From the NCBI RefSeq assembly GCF_000802155.2, contig NZ_JQGJ02000004.1, positions 248,001-312,000 of the forward strand: a DNA stretch of 64,000 bases, given 5' to 3'. This DNA is from Pseudomonas frederiksbergensis (GTDB lineage: Bacteria; Pseudomonadota; Gammaproteobacteria; Pseudomonadales; Pseudomonadaceae). Of this stretch, positions 37,325 through 45,741 are shown piece by piece; the stretch's first letter is position 1, and each line of letters opens with the position of its first letter. Made by a program: the position numbers and the translations under genes. The notes under the pieces are model-generated. The model worked only from the letters and a program-made list of their open reading frames with translations. It was not told the DNA's origin and ran no database searches.

Positions 37325-38485
37325 ATGTACCGCTTCTTCGAACAACTGAGCTCACGCATCGCCGCGCCGTTTCTGGGCGATCGATCACGTAACAGTAAGA
37401 TCTGGCCGTGTCGTTGCGGTCAGTCGCTGTTCTTTCGCAACAGCCAATGCCTGGCCTGCCTGGCGGCGCTGGGCTATCAGCCGGAGCAGAGTCGCCTGTC
37501 GTCCCTGCAACCCGGCGAGCAGCCTGGTACCTGGACCTTGGATGTCGACCCGCAGGCCGGACTGTTCCGTCGCTGCGCCAATCTCGATACCCCCGCGGCC
37601 TGCAACTGGCTGCTGCCAGCCAGCGGGCAAGACACGCTGTGCATCGCCTGCAGCCTGAACCGCACGATTCCCGACCTGTCGATCCCGGAAAACCCTGAAC
37701 GCTGGTGCAAGGTCGAAACCGCCAAGCGTCGTCTCGTGGCACAACTTATTACCCTCGGCCTGCCGGTCATCCCGAAGACCGCCGACGACAACATCGGCCT
37801 GGCCTTCGACTTCATCGGCGTCGATCCCGACGGAAAACCGCCGACGACCGGGCACGCCAGCGGCCTTGTCACCCTCGACATCAAGGAAGCCGACGATGCT
37901 CATCGCGAGCACGTGCGCCAGCAGATGCACGAGCCGTATCGCACGTTGCTCGGGCATTTTCGTCACGAGGTCGGCCATTATTATTGGGATCGGTTGATTG
38001 CCGACAGCCATTGGCTGGAGCCGTTTCGCACGCTGTTCGGCGATGAGCGTGCCAGTTATTCCGAGGCTTTGGAGCGGCATTACCAACAAGGCGCGCCGCT
38101 GGATTGGCAAAGCCGCTACGTGAGCGCCTACGCCACCATGCATCCCTGGGAAGACTGGGCCGAAACCTGGGCCCATTACCTGCACATGATGGACGCCGTC
38201 GACACCGCGTTGGGCTTCGGCATGAGTGCGCGGGAAATGGATTTCGACTACCAGCCGTTCCCCCCCGAGACCTTGTACGATGCCGAACACGCAGGCGGCG
38301 CGGCCTTCCTTTCGTTCGTCAATGCGTGGATCGAGCTGGCCGGCATGCTCAACGAATTGTCCCGCAGCATGGGTCAGCCGGATTTCTACCCGTTCGTCGT
38401 ACCGGCGGCGGTGATCACCAAATTGCATTTCATCCATCTGGTGATCCAGGAGGAGGGCGGTCGGGCGGATGAGGTGTTGTTGTAG
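37325..38485 (+). CDS. Putative zinc-binding metallopeptidase with N-terminal zinc ribbon
   Basis: 386 residues. A zinc-ribbon-like start (CRCGQSLFFRNSQCLACLAALGY, about residues 21-43, with a further CSLNRT region near residue 109) precedes a domain with a gluzincin-type HExxH-like motif written FRHEVGHYYWDRL. Downstream acidic motifs EDWAETWAHYLHMMDAVDTA could supply the third ligand. It fits the uncharacterised 'putative zinc-binding metallopeptidase' family found widely in proteobacteria. No signal peptide, so cytoplasmic. Substrate unknown; it stands alone between ligA and ffs. Confidence 0.75.
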   Translation: MYRFFEQLSSRIAAPFLGDRSRNSKIWPCRCGQSLFFRNSQCLACLAALGYQPEQSRLSSLQPGEQPGTWTLDVDPQAGLFRRCANLDTPAACNWLLPASGQDTLCIACSLNRTIPDLSIPENPERWCKVETAKRRLVAQLITLGLPVIPKTADDNIGLAFDFIGVDPDGKPPTTGHASGLVTLDIKEADDAHREHVRQQMHEPYRTLLGHFRHEVGHYYWDRLIADSHWLEPFRTLFGDERASYSEALERHYQQGAPLDWQSRYVSAYATMHPWEDWAETWAHYLHMMDAVDTALGFGMSAREMDFDYQPFPPETLYDAEHAGGAAFLSFVNAWIELAGMLNELSRSMGQPDFYPFVVPAAVITKLHFIHLVIQEEGGRADEVLL

Positions 38486-38659
38486 GTCCTATGGATGGAA
38501 GCCGGCATCCTATCGAATGTGCCGACGCCTTTGCGAGCAGGCTTTGCTCCCACAGCAAGTGCTTGAACATCTTCGGTTTTTTCAATATGACACGAACGGT
38601 TGTAACTTCTTGTCAGATAGGTACAATGGCGCGGCTCGCCGTCAGGCGGGCGTCGTTAT

Positions 38660-38772
38660 GGTGACCCCATCGGTCCCCCCGCAACGATTACCCGTGAACC
38701 TGGTCAGATCCGGAAGGAAGCAGCCACAGCGGGAACATTGTGTGCCGGGGTGTGGCTGGTGGGGTTGCCTCC
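38660..38772 (+). ncRNA. ffs: 4.5S RNA, bacterial small SRP RNA
   Basis: The apical SRP core GTGAACCTGGTCAGATCCGG and the GGAAGGAAGCAGCCACAGC segment, including the GNAR tetraloop GGAA, are intact. The terminal stem pairs CGTTATGGTGACCCCATC-side bases (from 38654) with GGTGGGGTTGCCTCCATAACG (to 38778). Mature ends are approximate, because the stem continues beyond the stated bounds. It binds Ffh for co-translational targeting. The adjoining stretches 38486-38653 and 38779-38903 contain no gene I can support. Confidence 0.95.
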
Positions 38773-38903
38773 ATAACGCTCCAGGCCTTCGTTCGCAAGG
38801 TCTGCCAAAATTCTCCATGATTTCTTTTTTTGCGCCGGGTTCGGTCAATGTTCCCTGCTGTCCAAGTGTCGTGCGCTCACGCGTTTTCCTACCGTTGATC
38901 GGG

Positions 38904-38921
38904 ACTGTCAGATCTGACAGT
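38904..38921. promoter_or_regulatory. Perfect 18-bp palindrome resembling a lux box
   Basis: ACTGTCAGATCTGACAGT is its own reverse complement and matches the CT-N12-AG lux-box format. It lies 111 nt before the Pr6Pr-type membrane protein gene. No T-run follows, so it is not a terminator. Confidence 0.45.
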
Positions 38922-39031
38922 AGAGCCGGATGCCCCTTTTTCCTACGTTCGTGTGCGTCAGGCACCTGTTGATCGAGTACCCAATCCATGGGGCTTTGCA
39001 GTCGCAGGGGCGCGCAGCCAGGGGCAAGCTC

Positions 39032-39685
39032 ATGAGCGAAGACAGAGTATCAACGCAAGGCGCAAGCGGCATCGCGGTCAAGTTCGCTGCGGCGCTCGGA
39101 TGGTTGGCATTGTTTCTCCAGCTTTATCTGATCCTGGCTTCGCGCTGGCAGGATGGGAGGAGTTTGCTGGGGGGAGTGGATGTCTTTTTCAGTTATTTCA
39201 CGGTGCTGACCAATATTTTGGTAGCGGTGGTGCTGACGTTCGCTGCTACCTCAGGCGATTCGCCGTTGCGGCGCTTCTTCCTTCGGCCGTCCGTACAGGG
39301 CGGGGTGGTTGCCGCCATCGTATTGGTCTGCCTGGCCTACAACCTGCTGCTGCGTCACACCTGGAATCCCCAGGGTTTGCAATGGGTGGCCGATGAGTTG
39401 CTGCACGACGTGATGCCTATCCTGTTTGTCATCTATTGGTGGTTCTGCGTGCCAAAGGGAATCTTGCGCTGGAGCAGTGTGTGGCCGTGGCTGATCTACC
39501 CCTTGGTCTATTTCATTTACATCCTGATACGCGGCCGCTGGGTCGGCTCCTATCCTTATCCCTTCATCGAAGTGGATCGATTGGGTTATCCGCAGACCCT
39601 GACTAATGCGTTGATGGTGCTGGTGGGTTTTTTGCTGGTGTCTTGGGTGGTCGTGGCCGTGGATCGGGCGAGAGGCAAGGGTTGA
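39032..39685 (+). CDS. Pr6Pr family integral membrane protein
   Basis: 217 residues with six predicted membrane spans (for example FAAALGWLALFLQLYLIL, VVAAIVLVCLAYNLLL, VMPILFVIYWWFCV and ALMVLVGFLLVSWVVVAV). Conserved polar motifs include FFSYFTVLTN, DELLHDVMPI and YPYPFIEVDRLGY, typical of the Pr6Pr (FAR-17a/AIG1-like) membrane family. Function is unknown. The ATG at 39032 (MSEDRVSTQG) is preferred; the frame remains open about 100 nt upstream. Confidence 0.8.
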   Translation: MSEDRVSTQGASGIAVKFAAALGWLALFLQLYLILASRWQDGRSLLGGVDVFFSYFTVLTNILVAVVLTFAATSGDSPLRRFFLRPSVQGGVVAAIVLVCLAYNLLLRHTWNPQGLQWVADELLHDVMPILFVIYWWFCVPKGILRWSSVWPWLIYPLVYFIYILIRGRWVGSYPYPFIEVDRLGYPQTLTNALMVLVGFLLVSWVVVAVDRARGKG

Positions 39686-39749
39686 TCGGTTTGGACTGCC
39701 AGCCCGGCAACGCTTGCGATCTGCCAGGCATCGCCCGTTTCACATCGCA

Positions 39750-40064
39750 TCAAGGCTTGGCCAGCGCCTGGTCGACCGCCGCAATCAGCTTCCCGAGGTC
39801 TTTCGGGGTGGCTTTGTGGATGACGCTGAACAGGTACGCCCGTTGCTCGTCTTCGTCGCCCATGTCTGCGAAAAAAACCTTGGGCTGGACGTCCAGTACG
39901 TTGGCAAGCAGGAGCAATGCTTCGACGCTGGGAGTGTAGGTACCGGTTTCGAAGCGGCTGATGGTTTTCGGGTCAAAACCGGTCTTTTCGCCAAGTTCAG
40001 CCTGAGTCAGCCCCGCTACTTTGCGGTAGCGTCTGATGGCTGGACCCAGACTTGAAATTTGCAT
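39750..40064 (-). CDS. XRE family helix-turn-helix regulator
   Basis: 104 residues with an N-terminal Cro/CI-type HTH (LGPAIRRYRKVAGLTQAELGEKTGFDPKTISRFETGTYTPSVEAL, residues 6-50) and a short C-terminal tail with no recognised sensor. It is divergent from the PAS-GGDEF-EAL gene across a 327-nt gap (40065-40391), in which I see no clear promoter or operator. Confidence 0.85.
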   Translation of the reverse strand: MQISSLGPAIRRYRKVAGLTQAELGEKTGFDPKTISRFETGTYTPSVEALLLLANVLDVQPKVFFADMGDEDEQRAYLFSVIHKATPKDLGKLIAAVDQALAKP

Positions 40065-40391
40065 CGCTTAATTCCCATTCAGAATCAAGAACTTAACGAT
40101 AGATTTTCGCATTAGGCAACCGCGCGTTCCATCACCTTGCTTTGCAAAATGTGATGTGTTTCGTAGAATCGGCCTTTGGTACGGGAGTTTGGTGTTCTGC
40201 TTTGGAAGCCGGGCGTGTGGGTAGGCCGGGGCTCGTGCTTCTTTTCGCAGTGACACAAGGCGGGGCTAGGAGGGTTCAGGCCGCACCGCCAGCGTCCGTA
40301 CTCCAGCTTTCTCAAGGTATTTGAGCCTAGTTGATTTTCGCCCGTCCGGGGGGCGGTGCAACCGCGCGCGACAAACGAGCCTGACTCATGG

Positions 40392-42146
40392 ATGACTGCT
40401 TCGATGGATAAGAAGTACCGCAGGGCTGTCGACGCCGCCGCCATTTTTTCCGAAACCGACTTGAACGGGCGTATCACGTACGTCAACGATCAGTTTTGCG
40501 AGCTGTTTGGCTACCCGCGCGATGAGCTGCTGGGGGAGAGCCACCGGCTCCTCAATTCCGGCCAGCATCCCGGTGAGTTCTTCAGTGCCATGTGGCGGAC
40601 TATCGCCGTGGGAAAAGTCTGGAAGGGTGAAATCTGCAATCGGGCCAAGGACGGTACGCTGCATTGGGTCGATACCACGCTGGTGCCGGTAGCCGACGAA
40701 ACCACGGGGCGCGTCGAGCGTTATCTGGCGATCCGTTTCGATGTCAGCGAAAAACGTCGCCTGCTGCATTCACTGCAATGGCGTGTCGGTCATGACGTGC
40801 TCACGGGGTTGCCCAATCGCACCTACTTGTCCGACCTGCTGGACCAGGCGCTTGAATTTTCCCAGGTGGAAAACCTGCCCCTCGCCGTGTGCATGCTCGA
40901 CCTGGACGGTTTCAAGGCAGTCAACGATGGTTATGGCCACGCCAGCGGTGATCGATTGCTGATAGAGGTCGCCAGGCGGTTGCGCAGCATTGTGCGCGGC
41001 GAGGACGTTGTCGCTCGACTGGCCGGGGATGAGTTTGTGCTGGTGTTGCGTCATGTGCATGGCATGGACGAGCTGCACGCGGCATTGAACCGGGTGCTGG
41101 TCGCGGTCTCCATGCCTTACGTCATCGACGGCAAGAGCATCAATGTTTTCGCCAGCGTCGGTGTCACCCTGTTTCCCTGGGATAACGAGGACGCCGATAC
41201 GTTGCTGCGCCACGCCGACCAGGCGATGTATGTGGCCAAGCAGAGCGGTCGCAATCGTTTCCATCTGTTCGATGTGTCCAGGGATAAAGAGGTGCGGGCC
41301 ACCTACCAGACCGTTGAGCGGGTCCGCCAAGCCCTGGCTGACAATGAGCTGCGGCTGCATTTCCAGCCCAAGGTCAACATGCGCAATGGTGCAGTGGTAG
41401 GTCTCGAGGCGTTGTTGCGTTGGAAACACCCGCAGCGTGGGCTGGTGCCGCCGCGTGAGTTCCTGCCGTTGGTGGAAGAGACCGACCTGATTGTCGAGGT
41501 GGGCGAATGGGTCATGGAGCAGGTGCTGACCCAGCTACAGCAATGGCAACGTGTGGGGCAGGGGTGGCCGGTGAGCATCAACATATCGGCGCGGCACTTC
41601 CAGCGGGCGGATTTCGTCGAGCGGTTGCAGGCAATGTTGGAACGGCATCCGGCGGTGTCCCCGCGCATGCTCGACCTGCAGATTGTCGAGTCGGTCGCGG
41701 TGGAAAATCTCGCCCAGGTCAGCGCCTGCCTCCAGGCCTGCCAAGCCTTGGGGGTAGCGTTCTCCCTGGGTGGATTCGGCACGGGCCATTGTTCGCTCAA
41801 CGACCTCAAGCACTTGCGTACGCAAACCATCAAAATCGACAAGACATTCGTGCGCGATATTCTTCAAGACCGGGATGACCTGGCGTTGACCAAGGCGGTG
41901 ATCGGCCTGGCCCGGGCATTTGGTCGCCAGGTGGTCGCGGAGGGCCTGGACAGCCTCGAGCACGGTCAGTTGCTGCTGCGCCTGGGCTGCGAGGTGGCCC
42001 AAGGGTATTTCATCGCCCGGCCCATGCCGGCCGGCCAGGTGCCCGGCTGGGCGAAGAGCTTTGTCCCGCCACCGCAATGGCAGGCCCTGCCTGGAAGTCA
42101 CGGAGACGCGACGTCGGCCTGCGACCCTTCGGAGCGGCCGGTATAG
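40392..42146 (+). CDS. PAS-GGDEF-EAL protein with degenerate EAL active site
   Basis: About 584 residues. A PAS/PAC domain (residues 10-130) precedes a GGDEF domain whose signature reads RLAGDEFVLV, with an I-site-like RGED five residues before it. The EAL domain has GLEALLRWK, NISARHF, the lysine in TIKIDKTFVRD and the glutamate in VAEGLDS. However, the metal-binding aspartate pair of the canonical DDFGTG motif reads GGFGTG here. The phosphodiesterase is therefore probably inactive, while AGDEF may still be cyclase-active. Soluble, no membrane span. The start is uncertain: 40392 or 40404. Confidence 0.88.
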   Translation: MTASMDKKYRRAVDAAAIFSETDLNGRITYVNDQFCELFGYPRDELLGESHRLLNSGQHPGEFFSAMWRTIAVGKVWKGEICNRAKDGTLHWVDTTLVPVADETTGRVERYLAIRFDVSEKRRLLHSLQWRVGHDVLTGLPNRTYLSDLLDQALEFSQVENLPLAVCMLDLDGFKAVNDGYGHASGDRLLIEVARRLRSIVRGEDVVARLAGDEFVLVLRHVHGMDELHAALNRVLVAVSMPYVIDGKSINVFASVGVTLFPWDNEDADTLLRHADQAMYVAKQSGRNRFHLFDVSRDKEVRATYQTVERVRQALADNELRLHFQPKVNMRNGAVVGLEALLRWKHPQRGLVPPREFLPLVEETDLIVEVGEWVMEQVLTQLQQWQRVGQGWPVSINISARHFQRADFVERLQAMLERHPAVSPRMLDLQIVESVAVENLAQVSACLQACQALGVAFSLGGFGTGHCSLNDLKHLRTQTIKIDKTFVRDILQDRDDLALTKAVIGLARAFGRQVVAEGLDSLEHGQLLLRLGCEVAQGYFIARPMPAGQVPGWAKSFVPPPQWQALPGSHGDATSACDPSERPV

Positions 42147-42865
42147 AGCTGGATGATCGCGTCGATTTCCCCGGACATCTTCATGTTCAACAAGGTGCGC
42201 AGGATGCGCTGTGCCGGAATCTTCGGATCATTGCGCACATAGCAGCTCAGTCGCTGTTCCTGGAGGACGGCGACTTCATGTAGCTGTCGGTCAGCGCTGT
42301 GACGCTGGTTGAACCAGTCCAGCGCCCATTGATTACTGACCGCATAGCGATAGCGCCCGGCCAACAGTTTTGCCAACACTTGATCCTGGCTACGCGCATC
42401 GTCACGCCGCAGGTGGCCGCTGTCGAACAATGGCTGCAGGGTGGGATAGCTGTAGCTGAGCACGGTACCAATGGACTGTTGCGTGAGCGCCCGTGGCGTT
42501 ATGCGGGCGGGAGCGCTGGCCGAACCGACGAGCACATCGCGCTGGAAGAATAGCGGGACACTCCACAGATAATCCCCGCCTTTATCCTTTACCCAATCAG
42601 GCGAGACGTAACAGCGCAGGTCTATTTCGCCATGCTCCATGGCGCTGTCCAGTCTTGCGCGGGCCAGGATATGGAATTGCGCCGGCATGCCCACCTGCGT
42701 CGCCAGGCTGGTCATGATGTCCGGCAGGATGCCCTGGGTCGGGCGGTCTCTATCGATCTGCACCATGGGCATGGCCCAGCCATCGGCGATGGCGAAACGC
42801 AAGGGGGCCTCATCAGCGAAACATCCCGTTCCCAATAACAGCAAAGCCCCCATGGCCAAGCGCAT
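42098..42865 (-). CDS. Periplasmic substrate-binding protein (PBPb / amino-acid type), solitary
   Basis: 255 residues with a signal peptide (MRLAMGALLLLGTGCFADE) and a small bilobal binding fold of the bacterial extracellular solute-binding family 3 (LRFAIADGWAMPMVQ ... GILPDIMTSLATQVGM ... ARLDSAMEHGEIDLRC ... DVLVGSAS). No permease or ATPase lies nearby, so it may serve a remote transporter or a sensory role. Its 3' end overlaps the 3' end of the convergent PAS-GGDEF-EAL gene by 49 nt. The ATG at 42865 opens the signal peptide directly. Confidence 0.82.
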   Translation of the reverse strand: MRLAMGALLLLGTGCFADEAPLRFAIADGWAMPMVQIDRDRPTQGILPDIMTSLATQVGMPAQFHILARARLDSAMEHGEIDLRCYVSPDWVKDKGGDYLWSVPLFFQRDVLVGSASAPARITPRALTQQSIGTVLSYSYPTLQPLFDSGHLRRDDARSQDQVLAKLLAGRYRYAVSNQWALDWFNQRHSADRQLHEVAVLQEQRLSCYVRNDPKIPAQRILRTLLNMKMSGEIDAIIQLYTGRSEGSQADVASP

Positions 42866-43008
42866 AAACTCTCCTGACTGAACAAAAGCGTGTCGACAAC
42901 CGAGCTTTCCAACCAAGCTTAGTCAGATTAGACGAGTACACCGGATGCAATTTCGCCCCTGCTCCGCTAGCATTAGCCGCTTATGTTCCTTCGTTGCGAC
43001 GGTTTTCG

Positions 43009-45087
43009 ATGAGTTATCAGGTTCTTGCACGTAAATGGCGTCCGCGCTCGTTCCGCGAAATGGTCGGCCAGACCCATGTGCTCAAGGCTCTGATCAATGC
43101 CTTGGACAGCCAGCGGCTGCACCATGCCTATCTGTTCACCGGCACCCGCGGCGTGGGCAAGACCACCATCGCGCGGATCATTGCCAAGTGCGTGAACTGT
43201 GAAACCGGTATCACTTCGACGCCTTGCGGCGAATGTTCGGTCTGTCGGGAAATCGACGAAGGTCGTTTTGTCGACCTGATCGAAATAGACGCCGCGAGCC
43301 GCACCAAGGTCGAGGACACCCGCGAGCTGCTCGACAACGTGCAGTACGCCCCGAGCCGTGGGCGCTTCAAGGTCTACCTGATCGACGAAGTGCACATGCT
43401 CTCCAGTCATTCCTTCAATGCGCTGCTCAAGACGCTTGAAGAGCCGCCGCCCTACGTCAAGTTCATCCTGGCGACCACCGACCCGCAGAAACTCCCTGCA
43501 ACGATTCTGTCGCGCTGCTTGCAGTTCTCCCTGAAGAACATGACGCCGGAACGCGTCGTGGAGCACCTGACGCATGTGCTGGGTGTCGAGAACGTGCCGT
43601 TCGAGGACGATGCGCTGTGGCTGCTGGGACGCGCCGCCGACGGTTCGATGCGTGACGCCATGAGCCTGACCGACCAGGCCATCGCCTTCGGTGAAGGCAA
43701 GGTCATGGCTGCCGAGGTGCGCGCCATGCTCGGCACCCTCGATCACGGCCAGGTCTACGACGTTTTGCATGCGCTGATCGAAGGGGACGCAAAAGCGTTG
43801 CTGGAAGCGGTGCGCCACTTGGCTGAGCAGGGGCCGGACTGGAACGGCGTGCTTTCGGAGATTCTCAACGTGCTGCACCGGGTCGCCATCGCCCAGGCCT
43901 TGCCCGAGGGGGTCGACAACGGCCATGGTGACCGGGACCGCGTGCTGGCTCTGGCCCAGGCGCTGCCTGCCGAAGACGTGCAATTCTATTATCAGATGGG
44001 CCTGATCGGTCGTCGCGACCTGCCCTTGGCACCGGATCCGCGTGGCGGCTTCGAGATGGTGCTGCTGCGAATGCTTGCGTTCCGACCGGCCGATACGGCG
44101 GACGCGCCGAGACAAGCGCTAAAGCCAGTGGGGATCAGCCAGGCCACAGCTGATTCCGCCAAGCCAGTGGCTGCCACGCCCGTTGTTGCGTCGGCAGTGG
44201 CTTGTGCTCCGGTAGCGGCGCCCGCGGCCCAACCGGCGCCTGTCGTTACCACGCCGGAGCCGGTCGTCGAGTCGGCACCTGAGCCAGTCGTCGAGGCGCT
44301 CCCCGGGCCCGTCGCCGAAGAAGTCATCGACCTGCCTTGGAACGACCCGGTCGAGCCGGAAGTTGTCCAGCAACCCGCCGTGGAGCCCGTACTGGAAACC
44401 ATCGCCGAGCAGCCCGAGCTGCCGCCGATGCCCATGCCGACCCCTGACAGCGTTGTGCCCGACGCACCCGAGTGGGTGGCTGCGCCGATGCCGGAGCCAA
44501 CAGTGGCCGATGTCGATGTCGCGACGCCGGGCATCGACCTGGACGACGAGCCGCCGCTGGATGAGGATTACATCGAGCCGGACATGGATTCGGCCTACAG
44601 CTACCTGGATGACCTGGCCAGTGAGCATGCCGCCGAGCCGGCCCCGGAGCCCGAGCCGGAACCAGCGGCGATGCCGGCCACCGGGCTGGCCCTGCAATGG
44701 CTGGAGCTGTTCCCCAAGCTGCAGATCAGCGGCATGACCGGCAGCATCGCCGCCAACTGTACGTTGATCTCGATCGAGGGCGACCATTGGTTGCTGCATC
44801 TGGATCCGGCCCATAGCGCGCTGTTCAACGCGACCCAGCAGCGTCGCCTCAACGATGCGCTGAACCAGTACCACCAGCGCACTCTCACGTTGACCATCGA
44901 GCTGATCAAGCCCGAGCAGGAAACCCCGGCCCAGGCCGCGTCCCGGCGCCGTGCCGACCGACAGCGCGAAGCCGAGGAGTCCATCCACAACGATCCGTTC
45001 ATCCAGCAGATGATGCAACAGTTCGGCGCCGTGGTCCGTCACGATACTATCGAACCTGTCGAGGCCCCGGTCACCCAGGGCTCATAA
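43009..45087 (+). CDS. dnaX: DNA polymerase III subunits gamma/tau
   Basis: 692 residues of the clamp-loader ATPase. Walker A is FTGTRGVGKTTIARI, the zinc module CVNCETGITSTPCGECSVC, Walker B VYLIDEVHMLS, and sensor 1 FILATTDPQKLPATILSRC. A long Ala/Pro/Glu-rich linker (about residues 365-560) leads to the tau-specific C-terminal domain (LALQWLELFPKLQISGMTGSIAANC). I saw no A-rich slippery site like that of E. coli, so a frameshifted gamma is not supported. The ATG at 43009 (MSYQVLARKWRP) matches the family. It begins the dnaX-ybaB block. Confidence 0.97.
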   Translation: MSYQVLARKWRPRSFREMVGQTHVLKALINALDSQRLHHAYLFTGTRGVGKTTIARIIAKCVNCETGITSTPCGECSVCREIDEGRFVDLIEIDAASRTKVEDTRELLDNVQYAPSRGRFKVYLIDEVHMLSSHSFNALLKTLEEPPPYVKFILATTDPQKLPATILSRCLQFSLKNMTPERVVEHLTHVLGVENVPFEDDALWLLGRAADGSMRDAMSLTDQAIAFGEGKVMAAEVRAMLGTLDHGQVYDVLHALIEGDAKALLEAVRHLAEQGPDWNGVLSEILNVLHRVAIAQALPEGVDNGHGDRDRVLALAQALPAEDVQFYYQMGLIGRRDLPLAPDPRGGFEMVLLRMLAFRPADTADAPRQALKPVGISQATADSAKPVAATPVVASAVACAPVAAPAAQPAPVVTTPEPVVESAPEPVVEALPGPVAEEVIDLPWNDPVEPEVVQQPAVEPVLETIAEQPELPPMPMPTPDSVVPDAPEWVAAPMPEPTVADVDVATPGIDLDDEPPLDEDYIEPDMDSAYSYLDDLASEHAAEPAPEPEPEPAAMPATGLALQWLELFPKLQISGMTGSIAANCTLISIEGDHWLLHLDPAHSALFNATQQRRLNDALNQYHQRTLTLTIELIKPEQETPAQAASRRRADRQREAEESIHNDPFIQQMMQQFGAVVRHDTIEPVEAPVTQGS

Positions 45088-45151
45088 CTGAAGGCGCCGG
45101 GCCGGGCAGGCCGGGCGCGTTGTTTATCCAAGTACTTTCGAGGTGATTACC

Positions 45152-45490
45152 ATGATGAAAGGTGGCATGGCCGGCCTGATGAAGCAGGCGCAGCAGATGC
45201 AGGAAAAAATGGCCAAGATGCAGGAAGAACTGGCCAACGCTGAAGTCACCGGCAAGTCCGGCGGCGACATGGTGACCGTGGTCATGACCGGTCGCCACGA
45301 CATCAAGCGCGTCAGCATCGACCCGAGCGTGGTCGAAGGCCTGAGCGAAGACGACAAGGAAATGCTTGAAGCCCTGTTCGCTGCTGCCGTCAACGACGCA
45401 GTGCGCAAGATCGAAGCCAACAGCCAGGACAAGATGTCCGGCATGACCGCTGGCATGCAACTGCCGCCGGGCATGAAACTGCCGTTCTGA
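45152..45490 (+). CDS. ybaB: YbaB/EbfC nucleoid-associated protein
   Basis: 112 residues, starting [20 protein letters not shown]; the ATG at 45152 follows a GAGGTG Shine-Dalgarno by 6 nt. The helical N-terminus, the [23 protein letters not shown] sheet and the methionine/proline-rich tail ([16 protein letters not shown]) are typical. It binds DNA as a dimer. It lies 64 nt after dnaX; recR follows after an inserted oxidoreductase gene rather than directly. Confidence 0.95.
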   Translation: MMKGGMAGLMKQAQQMQEKMAKMQEELANAEVTGKSGGDMVTVVMTGRHDIKRVSIDPSVVEGLSEDDKEMLEALFAAAVNDAVRKIEANSQDKMSGMTAGMQLPPGMKLPF

Positions 45491-45522
45491 TTCGCCATCC
45501 CGCTTGGGATGGGCTACACACA

Positions 45523-45549
45523 ATGCCAGGCATCGCGCCTGGCATTTTT
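45523..45549 (+). terminator. Intrinsic terminator of dnaX-ybaB
   Basis: ATGCCAGGC-ATCGC-GCCTGGCAT followed by TTTTT, 32 nt after the ybaB stop. The rest of the gap 45491-45741 shows no gene. Confidence 0.9.
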
Positions 45550-45741
45550 GTTTCTGGCCGAGGCAAATGGCGTCTGTCCGATCGCGTTTGCGAGCAAGCC
45601 TGCACAGACACTGGATTGAAGTGGTTTCGATTGTGATATTCGCCGCAGGTCCTGTGTAGCTGGATAAAACATCGAACGCTGCCCCCTCGGTAATGGTCTG
45701 CTCCCTATACGTGTCCGCTCAACGAACAAGGAGACGCCTGC

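Noticed and set aside
38930..39031. Longer start for the Pr6Pr protein at 38930
   Set aside because: The added 34 residues are non-hydrophobic and not family-like; the ATG at 39032 leads into the first membrane span at a usual distance.
44100..44700. Programmed frameshift in dnaX producing gamma
   Set aside because: No A-AAA-AAG-type slippery heptamer was seen in the linker region, and the tau C-terminal domain is in frame.
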